A DNA stretch of 64,000 nt from Cristatella mucedo (Eukaryota > Bryozoa > Phylactolaemata > Cristatellidae). The DNA lies in contig WPIO01000163.1 of assembly GCA_009760855.2 (NCBI GenBank), positions 62,001 to 126,000 on the forward strand, read 5' to 3'. Below are positions 25,630 through 37,741 of this stretch, one piece after another (the stretch's first letter is position 1; each line of letters opens with the position of its first letter). The position numbers and the translations under genes were made by a program. Under the pieces are notes generated by a model. The model saw nothing but the letters and a program-made list of their open reading frames with translations. It was not told where the DNA came from and ran no database searches.

Positions 25630-26159
25630 CGCCACCCATCTCTATGGTGCCGCCACCACCTCAGACAGGCGGCCGACTTTTGAGGGCACCTCGATTCCCG
25701 TCGGGCCGCGCCCGCGGTGCTGGTGGCGGTGGCGGAGGTGTGCGGTTCGTAGGCTAAGAAACAGCTGTTCCACTATTGCGAAACCGCCCGGCCTCGGCCC
25801 ACGCTGCTTACAGCACGACCTTAACACAGCACGACCTCTGCGCGTGGGCAGCTCTCGGGGATAGCCGCGATAGGATCCCTTATCTCAGTGGTTTAACTAG
25901 AGCACCTACAGCAACCCGCCGCAGGCAGATGTAGCGAATGGGAACCCGAGTCGGGGGAGCCCTTTAGTCAGTTAACCGGGCGGGGCGGAGCGACGGGGTA
26001 GATAATCCGATAGCGATCTCAGCTCGGGTTAGAATGGAGCTTCGGGCAAGCGATGCTGACTGACTGATGGGCTGCACTAAACAAACGGCGCCAAGCTGTT
26101 AAGCTGGTACAGAAGCCATCTAACAGGATACAGGTCTGAAATGAGCGAGTCAGAATAAA

Positions 26160-26348
26160 TCCTGGCTGATTAAACAGCCTCTTTTTGTATAGCGACAGAA
26201 GAGCTTCTACGGCTATCACTACCGCTTGCAGTGGTGATAAAAAATCACCCACCGCAGGAATCGAACCGACGACCTCGGTCGTAAGTTCGATTCCTGCGGT
26301 CGAGGTCGTGAAAGCAACCGCCTTACCTAGTGTGCCATCACGGCTCAC
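26160..26348 (-). mobile_element. tRNA-derived SINE with inverted box B
   Basis: Same family as 24487-24672, minus strand (GCCGTGATGGCACACTAGGT at its head). A perfect 16-bp inverted repeat (26251-26266 and 26285-26300, ACCGCAGGAATCGAAC and its complement) surrounds an 18-nt loop: box B is present twice in opposite orientations. Confidence 0.87.
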
Positions 26349-27498
26349 CTAGTCAAAGAATGGACACCGCGAGTTGGATCCGAGAGAATGACGGCCAAGC
26401 ACGAGTTCAGGAGTTCTAGGGGAGAGAATGAGTTTCAATGGCCTATGCGGGAGACTACGCTTCAATAGCGCGAGATGTTGAAACTACGGGGACGAACAGC
26501 TAGTTGTACCTTGGTCTTCCCTGTTTCGTTCCGCCAGCTTCTCAGTTAGCCGCTCATATCTTGTTGTGCCGTAGCGGTTCGACTTCGGGGTCGGGACCAT
26601 CGTGAGCGAATGCAGGCATACGGGAGAATTGTTATTCCCGGGCTTCAGGAGTTGCAATAATTCATTTATATTCACGTAGTTAACTAAGCAAATAAGGTCG
26701 GCATTAGTGGCTGCAAACGGATGGGGCTCTCAGTGCTAATGCAATGTTTATAGTGATCTCCTCTGAGTACGTCGCTCTTTTAGACTATCTGGAATTATAT
26801 GGATTAATTAAGTGGATTAATCTAACTATCGATGGCGTTGACAGAAATGAGCAACAGGCCAACAAGCACCCCTGGGCAAGTGCACTCGATAATCTCACCC
26901 GGGCACCCTTGGTTTATCAATTCATTCGTTGAGCTCCGACGCACGTGCGACACATAAGAGCACACTGTCAGCGGTCCGCGGTCTTCGGTGTGACGTGGAA
27001 ACTGAAACTGAGGACGGCTCTCGACGAGCCGGCTACCCTAAAGGCATTCCCAGCCGAAGCACGCATTGCTATTTGCTAGAAAATAAAAAAAAGAACTTCG
27101 AAACAAACGACGTATAAAGTGCAGGCCTGTAGGCAATTCTTCTCGGAAATCTGGGTTGGCCGCCTATCTAGCCAGGTACGATGACGGCATCGACGAGTAC
27201 ACCGGCGAGCTTTAAAATAAGAGCGCATCTGTTTTCGCTCGCCAATTACAGTCTTGTGAATGGAAGGTTAAACTTGCAAGACGATTGGTAAGACTGAGTC
27301 CCCTCAATCTCGGATTATTAACGGCGTGGCTGATGAGCTTTCAGCCTACTTTTTGTTAAAGCATTCGCACAAGAGTAACGCCCGCTCCTCCTGCTCCAAG
27401 CTTTGAATCATAACGCGAGATTAGTTTTTGGAAATTTTTGAAGCTATCTGTACATGAGGTGGGTACCATAAGTAAGGAGATTGTAAAATATACTACAT

Positions 27499-27546
<48 letters not shown>

Positions 27547-27574
27547 ATAAATTACATATTATAGTAATAATTTT

Positions 27575-28370
27575 GCATTTCGTCCGCAGAGAACTTAATC
27601 TCTTTTTAGGCACATTACATTTGCTGTAAAGGAAGCATGATCAAACGTTTAGTGGTGACCACAATAACGCCAACAAGCGAAACATGATTAGGGTGACATG
27701 CACAATATTAACGTGAAAATTTGGTTAGCTTTAGCATGCGCGGCGTCAGCACGCAAAAGCACTTACAAGACAAATCACAAGGATCCACTAAAGGCTATCC
27801 AAAACAGGTGCGTTTTTAGCTTCTTTTAAAAGTGTCGTCAAGTCGGGGCATGTCGTAACGTCAGTCGGAAGTGAGTTCCGAGCTTTAGGTGCAGACGAAG
27901 TTAATGCAGGGTCTCCAAAGGATTTGAGGTCTTCCGAGGTGTAACTAAGCGACTTTATTCGGAAAAGCGGGAGCACGATGCCGGGTCAAGGTCGGGGAAT
28001 AGATCCGATTGGTAGGTTGGAGCCAAAAAATAAAGGGACCTAAAAGTCAATGACCAAACCTTGAAGCCGATACGCTTCTTGACTGGTCGCCAGTGCAGGT
28101 CGGTTAGAGAAGTGGCGTGATGAGGCAACTGCGACGCTCACGATAGACTAGCGTAGCTGCAGAGTGCCGCTTTGCACCAACTTTAAGCGCCCGATTGAAC
28201 AGGCCTGTAGACCAGCAAGCAGTGACTTGCAGAAGTTGAGACGGGATAGTACGAATCCGTGCACCAATGCGGATTTTGTATACCCGCCTAAACCAGCCCG
28301 AGTTTTAGCAATGTTATGTAACTGAAAGTAAGCAGACTTTACTGCAGAGCCGACATGGTCGTCTGGTGCA
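27575..28370 (-). mobile_element. Decayed LINE 3' part
   Basis: Minus-strand tail hairpin remnant at 27575-27633, then the frame at 27788-27976 reads EDLKSFGDPALTSSAPKARN, SLPTDVTTCPDLTT. Further up, CCGACCTGCACTGGCGACCA (28083-28102, minus) corresponds to the LHW region. Confidence 0.75.
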
Positions 28371-28384
28371 AAGTCACATCGGCG

Positions 28385-28705
28385 ACAGAAGCTTTAGCTC
28401 TGCAGGTCCTAGACTGTGGAACTCGCTTCCCTGATTCTTACGCAACGGCAACTACTCTCCTGCTGCCGATTGTGGCACATCCTGTGCAGCGGTCCTGAGC
28501 TGCTACATCCATGCTACTCACTACCTCAAAAGCTCTGCTGACTCTGCTATGCTTCCCACTTTCTCCTTGTTGCGTGAGTTGTCTTTTGGCGTCTAAATGC
28601 GTACCGAAAGCCTCTTAGGCTGTGATCGCGCTATACAAAACTCTCCTGCGTAACAAACACATTGTCTTTTTGGCTTTGTAGAGTTACAGACGGAGATTTA
28701 TGACA
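28385..28705 (+). mobile_element. LINE family 2 3' end fragment
   Basis: GCGACAGAAGCTTTAGCTCT onward matches 3645-3935, including CTGTGGAACTCGCTTCC and the CGTACCGAAAGCC tail; its duplicate is at 56030-56345. Confidence 0.78.
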
Positions 28706-29689
28706 TTACAGAACTTTGGAACAGGACACCTAGATTTTGTGCAGATGCAAAGGAGATGCGCTGGCATTTTGAGCGTAAAGCTTTTGATTTCTCTCTCGAA
28801 CTCGGTTTGCCCATGACTAGACTAGAACATACGACGTATAAAGTGCAGGCTTGTAGGCCATTCTTCTCGGAAATCTGGGTCGGCCGCCGATCTAGCCAGG
28901 TACGATGACGGCATCGACGAGTACACCGGCGACCTTTAAAATAAAAGCTCATCTCTTTTCGCTCGCCAATTTCTGTGAACTCTTGTGAATCGGAGGTTAA
29001 ACTTGCAAGACGCTTGGTAAGGCTGGGCCATCTCAATCCCGGAATATTAACGGCGTGCATGATGAGCTTTCGGTCTACTTTTTGTTAAAACAATCCTAAC
29101 GCATTCACGCCTCAGTAACGCCCACTCCTCCTATTCCAAGCTTTCAATCTTATTGAGCGATTAGTTTTTAGAACTTTTTTAAGCTATCTGTACATGAGGT
29201 GGGTACCTTAAGAAAAGAGATTGTAATCTATATTACGTAATATATATTATAATAATAATTTCGCATTTCGCCGACAGAGAACTGGATCTCTTTCTAGGCA
29301 CATTACATCTGCTGTAAAGGAAGCTTGATCTAACGTTTAGTGGTGACGTACACAACGCCAACAAGCGAAACTTGATTAGGGTGACATGCACAATATTAAA
29401 GTGAAAATGCTGTGAGCGGCAAAATACGAAGCGTCAGTACGCATAAGCACTTACAAGAAAAATCACAAAAATCCACTGAAGGCTATCAAACACATAGTCT
29501 TTTTAACTTTTTAGAGATACAGGTGGAGATTCATGACATTACAGAACTTTGGAACAGGACACCTAGATTTTGTGCACATGCAAAGGAGATGAGCTGGCAG
29601 AGCATTTTGAGCGTTAAGCTTTCGATTTCTCTCTCGAACTCGGTTTGCCCATGACTAGACTAAAAGGGTCCGACATCAACGGTACAGCA

Positions 29690-30180
29690 GCCACTTACGC
29701 TTGAGCTTCTTTTCAGACCGCTTATGTCCGATCTACACTGACTCCCCACCATCATGCATCCGATTAATGTCAAGGTCATTTATTTAACTAGCAGGTCGCT
29801 TAACTCGCACGTACCTACCTATTCGACCTCTCTGCTCCTCAGAAGTCTCGCACTCTCGCACCACTCGCTCCTCAGCATTCATTCATCTCGCCATCCCTCG
29901 CACTAAATTGAAATTCTTCGGTGATTGAGCGTTCAGCTCATTTGCACCCACAATCTGGAACAGGACACTACCTACGGTCGTCACCCGAAATGACCTAACA
30001 TCATTCGTAGCGCCGAGCGCTCGGTGGCGGAAGCGTACGCGCCTCTTACCAAGCGGCTTAGCCAACTGCCGACCGCCTGTTCGATAGACGATAGTTCGAT
30101 AGTTCGAGTGGCGCAACGAGGCCTTGGCCTCGACCCTCGGCGACAGCGTGTCTGGCTCAGAGCTGCTAACCATTAACTAT
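29690..30180 (+). mobile_element. Decayed LINE RT C-terminal fragment
   Basis: Plus-strand frames give LTSRSLNSHVPTY, KLKFFGD and FAPTIWNRTLPTVVTRND, a diverged version of the SFGDRAFSS...WNSLP end. Repeated at 57340-57835. Confidence 0.6.
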
Positions 30181-30181
30181 A

Positions 30182-31745
30182 ATAATAATAATATTGCACT
30201 TGATAAAGCGCCCTCAGAGAACTTAATCTCTTTCCAGGCGCTTTACATTTGCTGCAAAGTGATATGCAATAGAATAGTAAGTAAAATCATGCTTGAAAAA
30301 TAAACAAAATGAATAATATGGTTAGGGGTGACATGCACAGGGTCAGCATGCAAATGTGGTTACTGGCAGCATGCACAGTGTCAGCACGCATAAGCACATC
30401 AAGAACGAATCACAGGGACCCACTAAATGCTGTCCTAAATAGGTGTGTTTTTAAGTTTCTTTTAAATGTGGTCAGGTCAGAGGATGTTCAGACGCAGGTC
30501 GGGAGGCAGTTCCAGGCTTTGGGAGCATACGAGCTAAATGCACGGTCTCCAAAGGATTTAAGGTGTGTACGAGGTATTTCCAGACTGTTGGATTCCGAAA
30601 AAAGAGTGGTACGATGCTTGGCCTGATGGGGTAGTATAACTGAAAGATAGGCTGGAGCCATAGAATGAAGAGACGTAAAAGTGAGTGACAACACCTTGAA
30701 GTCAATCCGTTACCTCACCGGTAGCCAGTGCAGGTCGGCGAGAAGTGGAGTAATGTGGCAACTGCGACGCTCACGATAGACCAGCCTAGCTGCAGAGTTT
30801 TGCACCAGCTGCAATCGCCTGATAGCACATGCTGGTAGGCCAGTAAGCAGTGAGTTGCAGAAGTCGAGACGGGATGTCACGAATGCATGGACCAACTTAG
30901 ACATGGTATCCTTATCTAAACAAGCCCAAATTTTAGCAATGTTGTGAAGCTGAAAATAGGCAGACTTGACTGTGGAGCTGATATGGTCGTCTAACGAGAG
31001 GTCGCTTTGGAATATGACACCTAGATTTCGAGCTGATTCAGCTGGAGATATGCTGGCAGAGCCAATTTTGACAGTCAGCCTTTCCAATCTCTGGATCACA
31101 CTGGGTTTGCCCATAACTAGTAAGTTAGTTTTGCCATCGTTAATTTTTAGAAAATTTGCTGCCATCCATGTGCGGATGTCATCAATGCATGCAGCAAGTG
31201 AGTTGAGAGAATTTGGGGTGCTCGAAGGCAGGGAGGGATCAAAGCAAAGGTACAACTGAGTGTCATCCGCATAGAAGTGAAAGCCTAGATTGTGCTTGGC
31301 AATCACATCAGTAAGAGGGAGAGTATAGACCGTGAAAAGGACCGGACCTAGCACTGAGCCCTGAGGTACTCCATATTTTAGAGGTACTTCAGATGATCTT
31401 TGCCAATTCACGTCAATATTCTGGAGTCTCCCACTGAGATAGGACCTGAACCACTGCAGAGCAGTGCCAGTGATGCCCAGGCGAGATGAGAGGCGCTCTA
31501 GAAGTACTTTGTGATCGATGGTATCAAAAGCTGCCGAAAGATCGAGCAAAACAAGAAGAGACACTCTACCCATGTCTGCATTCCTAAGTAGGTCGTTGTA
31601 TACCCGAAGCATTGCTGACTCTGTGGAGTGATTAGCTCTAAAGCTCGACTGGAACTTACTAGCAAGGTGTGAGGTTTCGATATAGGAGTTCAGCTGGTCT
31701 GCCACGACCCGTTCCAGTGTCTTTGATAGGAATGGTAGAAGGGAG
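30182..31745 (-). mobile_element. L2/CR1-type LINE, 5'-truncated, with long RT frame
   Basis: The frame at 31705-30710 (331 codons) carries SFRANHSTESAMLRVYNDLL, LDLSAAFDTIDHKVLLERLS, YGVPQGSVLGPVLF, FHFYADDTQLYLCFDPS and SARNLGVIFQSDLSLDDHIS, covering RT motifs through YADD. The C-terminal part continues in a different frame (30694-30488), so a frameshift near 30700 breaks it. The tail at 30182-30262 has the family hairpin and (AAT)n. Confidence 0.9.
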
Positions 31746-31767
31746 ACTGGGCGGTAGTTGCTTAAGT

Positions 31768-31818
31768 TCTCTTGGTCTAGTAGTTAGTGATCGCGAGATT
31801 GATGGCTCGAACCGGACC
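31768..31818 (+). mobile_element. tRNA-like fragment
   Basis: TCTTGGTCTAGTAGTTAGTG resembles box A of tRNA-Glu/Asp type and GGCTCGAACCGGACCAAG a box B/acceptor end, but the middle is too short for a tRNA gene. It lies at the truncation point of the LINE. Confidence 0.4.
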
Positions 31819-31921
31819 AAGATGCCGACTAAAAATATGATTGAATTTGAATTGAGTGGATTGAATTGAGTGGATTTGAATTGGATATTTGAATGCATAT
31901 TTAGTGGATCTGAATGCCGTG

Positions 31922-31975
<54 letters not shown>
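31922..31975. repeat. (TA)n(TG)n microsatellite
   Basis: Pure TA switching to TG. Confidence 0.95.
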
Positions 31976-31977
<2 letters not shown>

Positions 31978-31979
31978 AA

Positions 31980-33403
31980 GTTTTTAAGTTCGCGAAATGT
32001 CACTGCAGGTTTAGTGCAGTGTTATCCCACCACACTCCAAGCAAACACTCCAACCAAGAAAAGCGCACGGACCTGACGCCCCATACACTGGGGCGCTACT
32101 GCAAAGGCAATACCGAGTAGGTGGCAGGTTCAGGCTCCCAGTAGCTCGGCGGAAGCCCCTCGTTTCTGAACGCCGCTTAAAAGAAGATCAGCTCCCAGGA
32201 AACCCCTGGAAACGCTCCCACTGCGGCGCCTACTCGGAGCAGCGGATCCAACCAACCGCTTGCGAGCATGCGAAACTGTCCGACGTTTACACTCAGCCGG
32301 CAGCCCGAATAGGACAAGAGTGCACAAGAAATTAATGATTTTTAGGAACGCTGGTTTTAGTAGATAATCACAATGATGGTATTTTATTGGAAAAAATAAA
32401 TGCGTGGTATAAAACACGTAGACCTCTTAGCTGTCTGCCTTTGTGCAATTCTTACCCGTATTTGATCAACGTTCTCTTTAAGTGAGCACAGTCATTGGCA
32501 CATTCGTCGAAGGCAGCAGGGACATCCGCTACAAGAAATGAGCTCAGAGCTAACAATATTTTGACGTGCAGTCACAGATCGTCGTCGTCACGGTATGCTG
32601 CCGAATAGATGGAATCTTGAACCTTGCGCTAAAGATTTTGTCCGAGATCAAACAAGCATCCAACAAGCTGCGCTCCAAGAAAAGTGATTGAACATGACTG
32701 GCTTTTCACAGTCCGACACGGTACTTGCCAGACATCAGAGCTTGCACTATAAATTCATGAAGAGACCGGACACACTTGCTGTGCAATGCAGTATTCTTTA
32801 ATTTTTGCATACTAGCAATCAATTTGGATGACAAACGGCTACTTAAATCAATTCAATCGTACACGCAGGAAACCATGATTACAGCTTCGCGCATTCGTCG
32901 TGCACGCGCATTTTTGGAGCGGATTTTATAGCGTTTCGCGCTTTTTTGCTTGCTATTGTCCTGCACGATCTTGTTACGGCGACCCATCCGCCCTACCGAG
33001 TCGCACGTCTGACCCTGAACAACTGCCGTCGTTGATACGGGTTGATGAGAGCGCCTGCCCGCGGCTACATGCGTGGCGAAGGCTCTCAAACCCGGTAAGT
33101 TGACGGAAGGGCGACTTGCTGGCTCCGCTGACGCTTTGAGAATCCTTCAGGCCACGCCCACGCCCGCTCGGGGGGGGGGCGGAAAAGGAGGAGGAGGCCG
33201 CGTTCGGACACTCTGCTCCGTTGTACCGGTCCTCCTGACTCTCACGACTCTCTGCCCATCTCAGCCGTCTCGGCTGTGGCTTCGTCTCGTTGAGTAGTTT
33301 GGGCCGCTTTTCCGTCCATTACCCAATCCGAAACGTGAGTCTGTGAGCAGGAACCGACGCTTATCTGCGATGCCAAAAATTACCGTGCCATAACCATAAA
33401 CTA
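31980..33403. other. Intergenic DNA, no gene seen
   Basis: No protein family, mobile element or RNA gene recognised. A G9 run and GGA repeats lie near 33171-33200. Confidence 0.5.
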
Positions 33404-34679
33404 TAAAGCCGACTAGCCGCTCATGTGCTAACCGCGGAACCCTCAACCAGGCAAAGCGCTGCTAAGCCGTAAATCTTAAACGTGAACCCATCTTAACCAC
33501 TGATCTGCAGCCCTAAATCTAAATCGTAAAATACATGCCTAAACCTGAAGCACCCAGATGCCAAGCGCCCTCACTGTTTCACTCTTCTCCAAATCCGTCC
33601 CGCGTGGCTCAAGAATACACTTTTAAGCTTCAGCTGCAGCAGACGCCTCTATTCCGGTGAGCGCTCCCCTCGCTCCAAATCACATTCAGAGCAGCAATTG
33701 TAGAATGCTTATGTTTCATATCACTAGCGCTTGCAAGTTTAGTCATGATGGCATTGCCGTGCTCAGTCAGAGGTTTCTACGAGATAATCCCTCGTCTAAA
33801 AGCAAACGTAAAATCTATGCGAAATGCTGGCTCGTGCCTTTAAAGGAGAATGCGTCAGCTGGGCTTGCGGTGCGACAACTTGTGTCCGACTGGACTTTAA
33901 TAGCTCGTGACATCCGGATACTCGACGGCTGAAGCGTCAGTAATTCATGCACGGCATGCCGAAAAAATGCTGAATCACATATCTCTTGTCTTCAATTCCA
34001 TCAACCAAAAAAAGACTTTTCGCTGGTGTTACGCGTGAGAGTTCTCGTAAGAGCTCTCACAATCTACGTGGCATTCGGCTCGCAAGCGACAGCCAGAAGA
34101 CTTGCAAAGCCATAGTTCGCGTGTATATATTCGCATGGACTCGCTGTGTAACAAAGGACCGACCACGTGGACGATCTGAATGCCGTGATATAGAGATGCA
34201 TTTTTGCTACTTTTGAAACTCCGTCATGTCGCGGGGGACGTCGTGATGGCTTGGCAAAGAACCAACGCCCTACGTGCCTAGATGGTGGGTTATTGAGTTG
34301 ACTTATGGGCATCAGAATTGATTGAATTGAACGACAGGTAGTCCTAGTGGAGGGTGAACCAGGTTCTGCTCACTAGTTGTGCTCGGAGGACCAAGTAGAA
34401 TGCCCTCTCGGCTAACCCTTGCTCGGCTGATAGGGTTACTTATGTTCACTTGTGGGAGCAGCAATCTGGCAGTTAGTTATCTTCACTTGTGGGAGCAGCA
34501 ACCTGGCAGTGTGTTCCCCCCCCCCGCCGACCAAACCATGGCCGGCAGGGTGAAGGAAGGTAATGTTTACATTGGTAATGAACTACTCGCTCGCCGATAG
34601 TCCATGAGGCCATGATCCTACGACAGGGTCTACTAAAGGGTCTACGAAAATTCGGGAGTTCGGGTATAACAGAGGGAGT

Positions 34680-34711
<32 letters not shown>

Positions 34712-35850
34712 TAGACCACGGAGAGAGGTTGGCTTGGGTTCAGTCGCAGCAATGGGAGCGAAGGTTTTACTCATATAAGAGCGAGCTGAGTCGGAGCCTA
34801 AGGATGAGGACGGAGAGGCAGACTGAGATGGTACGCTCACTGTTCCTATACGACGGAAGAGGTCAAGTAATGGGCCCTGGTGTACGATGGAGGCCTCCCT
34901 CCGAGGTGGCGCTATTACTAGGGGCCATGCTCTAGTTTTCCCAAGGGGTTGAGGTGTTCGCTTTTATGATGACCGAGGTTAAGGTGAACGCATTTGATGA
35001 CCGAGGCTGCGTGCTCGAGCCTTGAGGCCTATGTGAAGCGCCTGGATAGAGATTTAAGTTGATCTAGGGCCCTGTGCAGATGGATGTGTTTTTAAGACCC
35101 AGATAGTTTCATACGTGCCCAGCCTCGAAGCACCAAGCAGGTAAGCGTAATGTATACCGCCGTATCGCTGTAGCTAATCAGGTGTTTTTTTCGTGTTTAG
35201 ATGTGCCACGGTGCAACGGTGGGAACCTGACGAGTCGCTATGGTCATTAGGATGGGACACCACTTCCGCTACCTCGGCTTCAAGCCACAGACCCAGCCTG
35301 TGTTATTATTCCACGCATCACTTAGTGATTAGGCGACGGTTGAGCTTGTAGTCAACCTCCACAGCTGAGAACGGTGGACGACGTACTCGATGTGTCGCTG
35401 TAGATTAAATGTCTCTCAAGACCGCTTTGTGGCTCGCTACTGGCGTACCCACCAAACTTCAGATGTGAGACACTTTTTGCCGGCCGTATTGTTATCGACA
35501 AGGCCTCAGCAGCTACTTTGAGTGAGCTATCCAAAGCCCAGTGAGGCTTGGCTAAAGCTCGCTGGCGCACAGGAAGAGGCTAACCAGGCGCAGCACTCAT
35601 AGGTTTCGGTTGGCGGCAGTTCCATCAGCGAGGGTTTGGCGATAGACACCCAGCTAGGCGTGACGATACAGACCGATGGTAGCGACCGAGCTGCAGCAGT
35701 CCGCTCATCGTCAGTATTTATTTTAGAGGGCTTACTGGCAGGTGCGAATCTCAGCCATAAGAGCCGAATGACTTGAGCCGTCAACTAAACAGGCTGAATG
35801 CTTGAGCTGTCCTTGCTTCGTAGTAAGTATTGACTAAATACTGTTTTCTA
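33404..35850. repeat. Duplicated block 4, copy 1 (pairs with 61309-64000)
   Basis: Begins at TAAAGCCGACTA; shares with the other copy AAGCTTCAGCTGCAGCAGAC (33628 and 61533), CCATGCTCTAGTTTTCCCAA (34926 and 63122), and CGCTGTAGATTAAATGTCTC (35396 and 63595). Diverged by small indels. Contains a LINE-tail-like GTGAAGCGCCTGGATAGAGA at 35033 and a GA run at 34676-34710. No conserved reading frame noticed. Confidence 0.88.
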
Positions 35851-37690
35851 CGTGGGATGACGTGATGGCAGTGCAGATGCATGGAGACTTGCCTGTTTTT
35901 TGGCAGCTACTTCCTGCTATCATGACGGTGGGACCACCTGCTGACGACTGCCGTCGGTTGAGCCTCACCACATCAGCTCGAGCTCTCTCTGTCGCCGGCT
36001 GGCTTAGTCTCGCGGGCGCTGCTGAGCTTGGTGCTGTGGTCTGACGAAGCCACCGCCTTCCGCCCTCCGAAGATCGTGGTAGCTATACGTGTTTCACTAA
36101 GAAATCTATCTCATTACTTCTGCCCACAACGACGAGCAGCAGCTTTAGCTTTTTACTTCGCCAGTGTTTGTGCTACTACTGCAGCACGGTGAACCAGGTT
36201 CAAGCCCCACCGACTTCGCCGAAAACGGTGCAGCGTTATGGCGTGCCTCTGGCGGGTGCGAGTGCCTGGCTGTGCAACATCTCGCACCATCGAGTGGGGA
36301 CCGGTCGCCAATGAGTTTCGGTGACAGACAGCTACGTGCGACACGGGTGACAGCACTTTATTCTTGTGTGGCGAATTTTTCCCATGGAAAAGTGCCAACA
36401 GATTATGCTTCGAATGCAGCCGATGCTGACGTCGGAACAATCCCAGATGCGTTTGCCGCACGTCAACCGATCTGACCTATTGCTGCAGGGGTGGCCAGCG
36501 TGGGTGACCTTTGACTGAGCGGAGGAGGCGACCGACGAGAGAGAGCGCTTTTTCAGCCCGAAGTATTCGACCTGTCATCGATCGCCCGCCGCTGCGGCGG
36601 CGGGAAAGGGAGTCTCGTAAATCAATATATCAGATACTTAACACCGCCATCTCAAGGTTTGGTGATAGACACCAAGCTAAGCGTAACGATAGAGACCGAA
36701 GGTAGCGACTGAGCTGATGCATTGTGCTCATCGTCGGCATTTAGTTTTAGAGGGCTTACTGGCATTCAGGTGTGAGTCTCAGCGATAAGAGCAGAATGCC
36801 TCAGCGATCAATCTAAACACACTACATGCTTGGGCTATTCTTGTGCCATAGTTACCATTGAGCAAATGCTGTTTACAATGTACGACGTGATGGCAGTGCT
36901 GATGCTGAGAGACTTGCCTGTTTTTTGGCAGCTACTTTCTGCAATCACGACGGTGGGACCGCCTGCGTACGACAGCCGTCGGTTAGGCCTAACCACATCT
37001 GCTCGAGCTCTCTCTCTGTCGCCAGCTGGCTTAATCTCTCGGCCGTTGCTGAGATTGGCCTTTTTTGGGCTGACGACGCCACCGTCTTCTGCCCTCCGAA
37101 GATCATGGTGGCGATACGTTGTTCACTAAGAAATCTATCTCATTACTTCTGCCCACAACGACGAGCAGCAGCTTTAGCTTTTTACTTCGCCAGTGTTTGA
37201 GCTACTACTGCAGCAGCACGGTGAACCAGGTTCAAGCCACCACCGACTTCGCCGAAAACGGTGCAGCGTTATGGCGTGCCTCTGGCGGATGCGAGTGCCT
37301 GGATGTGCAACATCTCGCGCCATCAAGTGGGGACCTGTCGCCAAAGAGCTTCGATGACAGACAGCAACGTGCGACACGGGAGACAGCACTCTATTCTTGT
37401 GTGGCGAATTTTTCCCGTTGAAAAGTGCCAACAGCTTCACCTTGAAAAGCAGCCAATGCAGACGTCGAAGCGATCCCAGATGGGTTGCCACCGCTCGTCC
37501 AACGATCTGACATACGGCTGCAGGGGTGGCCAGCGTGGGTGACCTTTGACTGAGTAGAGGAGGCGACCGACGAGAGAGCGTTTTTTCAGCTCGAAGTCTT
37601 CGACCTGTCATCGATCACCCGCCACCGCTGCGGCGGCCAAGGGAGTCTCGTGAATCGATATATCATATACTCGAGCACCGCCATCTCTTC
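35625..37690. repeat. 1.03-kb tandem duplication in the 3' flank of gene B
   Basis: Copy 1 about 35625-36653, copy 2 about 36655-37690. Shared landmarks: TTGCCTGTTTTTTGGCAGCT (35871 and 36914), CTCATTACTTCTGCCCACAA (36109 and 37139), CCGACTTCGCCGAAAACGGT. Copy 2 ends inside the last coding exon of gene B, so copy 1 ends in a fragment of that exon. Confidence 0.93.
36553..36653 (-). pseudogene. Duplicated fragment of gene B terminal exon
   Basis: Aligns with 37586-37688. Its minus strand still begins GAGATGGCGGTG, but a one-base deletion after that codon run changes frame and brings a TGA a few codons later. The upstream half of the exon, including the acceptor and FHY codons, is not included, so it cannot be spliced in. 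Confidence 0.85.
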
Positions 37691-37741
37691 GGGTTTGATG
37701 TAGTGAAACGACACCATGTGGTCGCTCACCGTGTCAATGCC
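37586..37741 (-). CDS. C1GALT1: Gene B coding exon 5: C-terminal FHY exon with stop
   Basis: 156 bp; acceptor GTGCGCACAG ends at 37742, phase 0; stop TGA at 37588-37586. Encodes GIDTVSDHMVSFHYIKPEEM and LEYMIYRFTRLPW. Its 3' two thirds lie inside the tandem repeat unit. Confidence 0.9.
   Translation of the reverse strand, partial: GIDTVSDHMVSFHYIKPEEMAVLEYMIYRFTRLPWPPQRWRVIDDRSKTSS

Larger units (their letters stand above)
26466..31540. repeat. Duplicated block 1, copy 1 (pairs with 52402-52614 plus 54346-59191)
   Basis: Over 5 kb near-identical to the second copy in order and orientation, for example GATGGGGCTCTCAGTGCTAA at 26721 and 54385. It contains LINE fragments, a TA tract (27505-27541) and a LINE 3' half (30182 onward). 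Small frames at 26744, 26929 and 27788 are conserved only because the DNA is nearly identical. An internal direct repeat (about 27110-27240 versus 28830-28960, sharing CGACGTATAAAGTGCAGGC) is present in both copies. Confidence 0.92.

Noticed and set aside
26744-26932. Small frame conserved at 54408-54596 (62 aa)
   Set aside because: Identical because the whole block is a recent duplication; no independent sign of coding and no recognised domain.
33657-33932. 91-codon frame
   Set aside because: Frame is lost by deletion in the duplicate block near 61640 and no motif is recognised.
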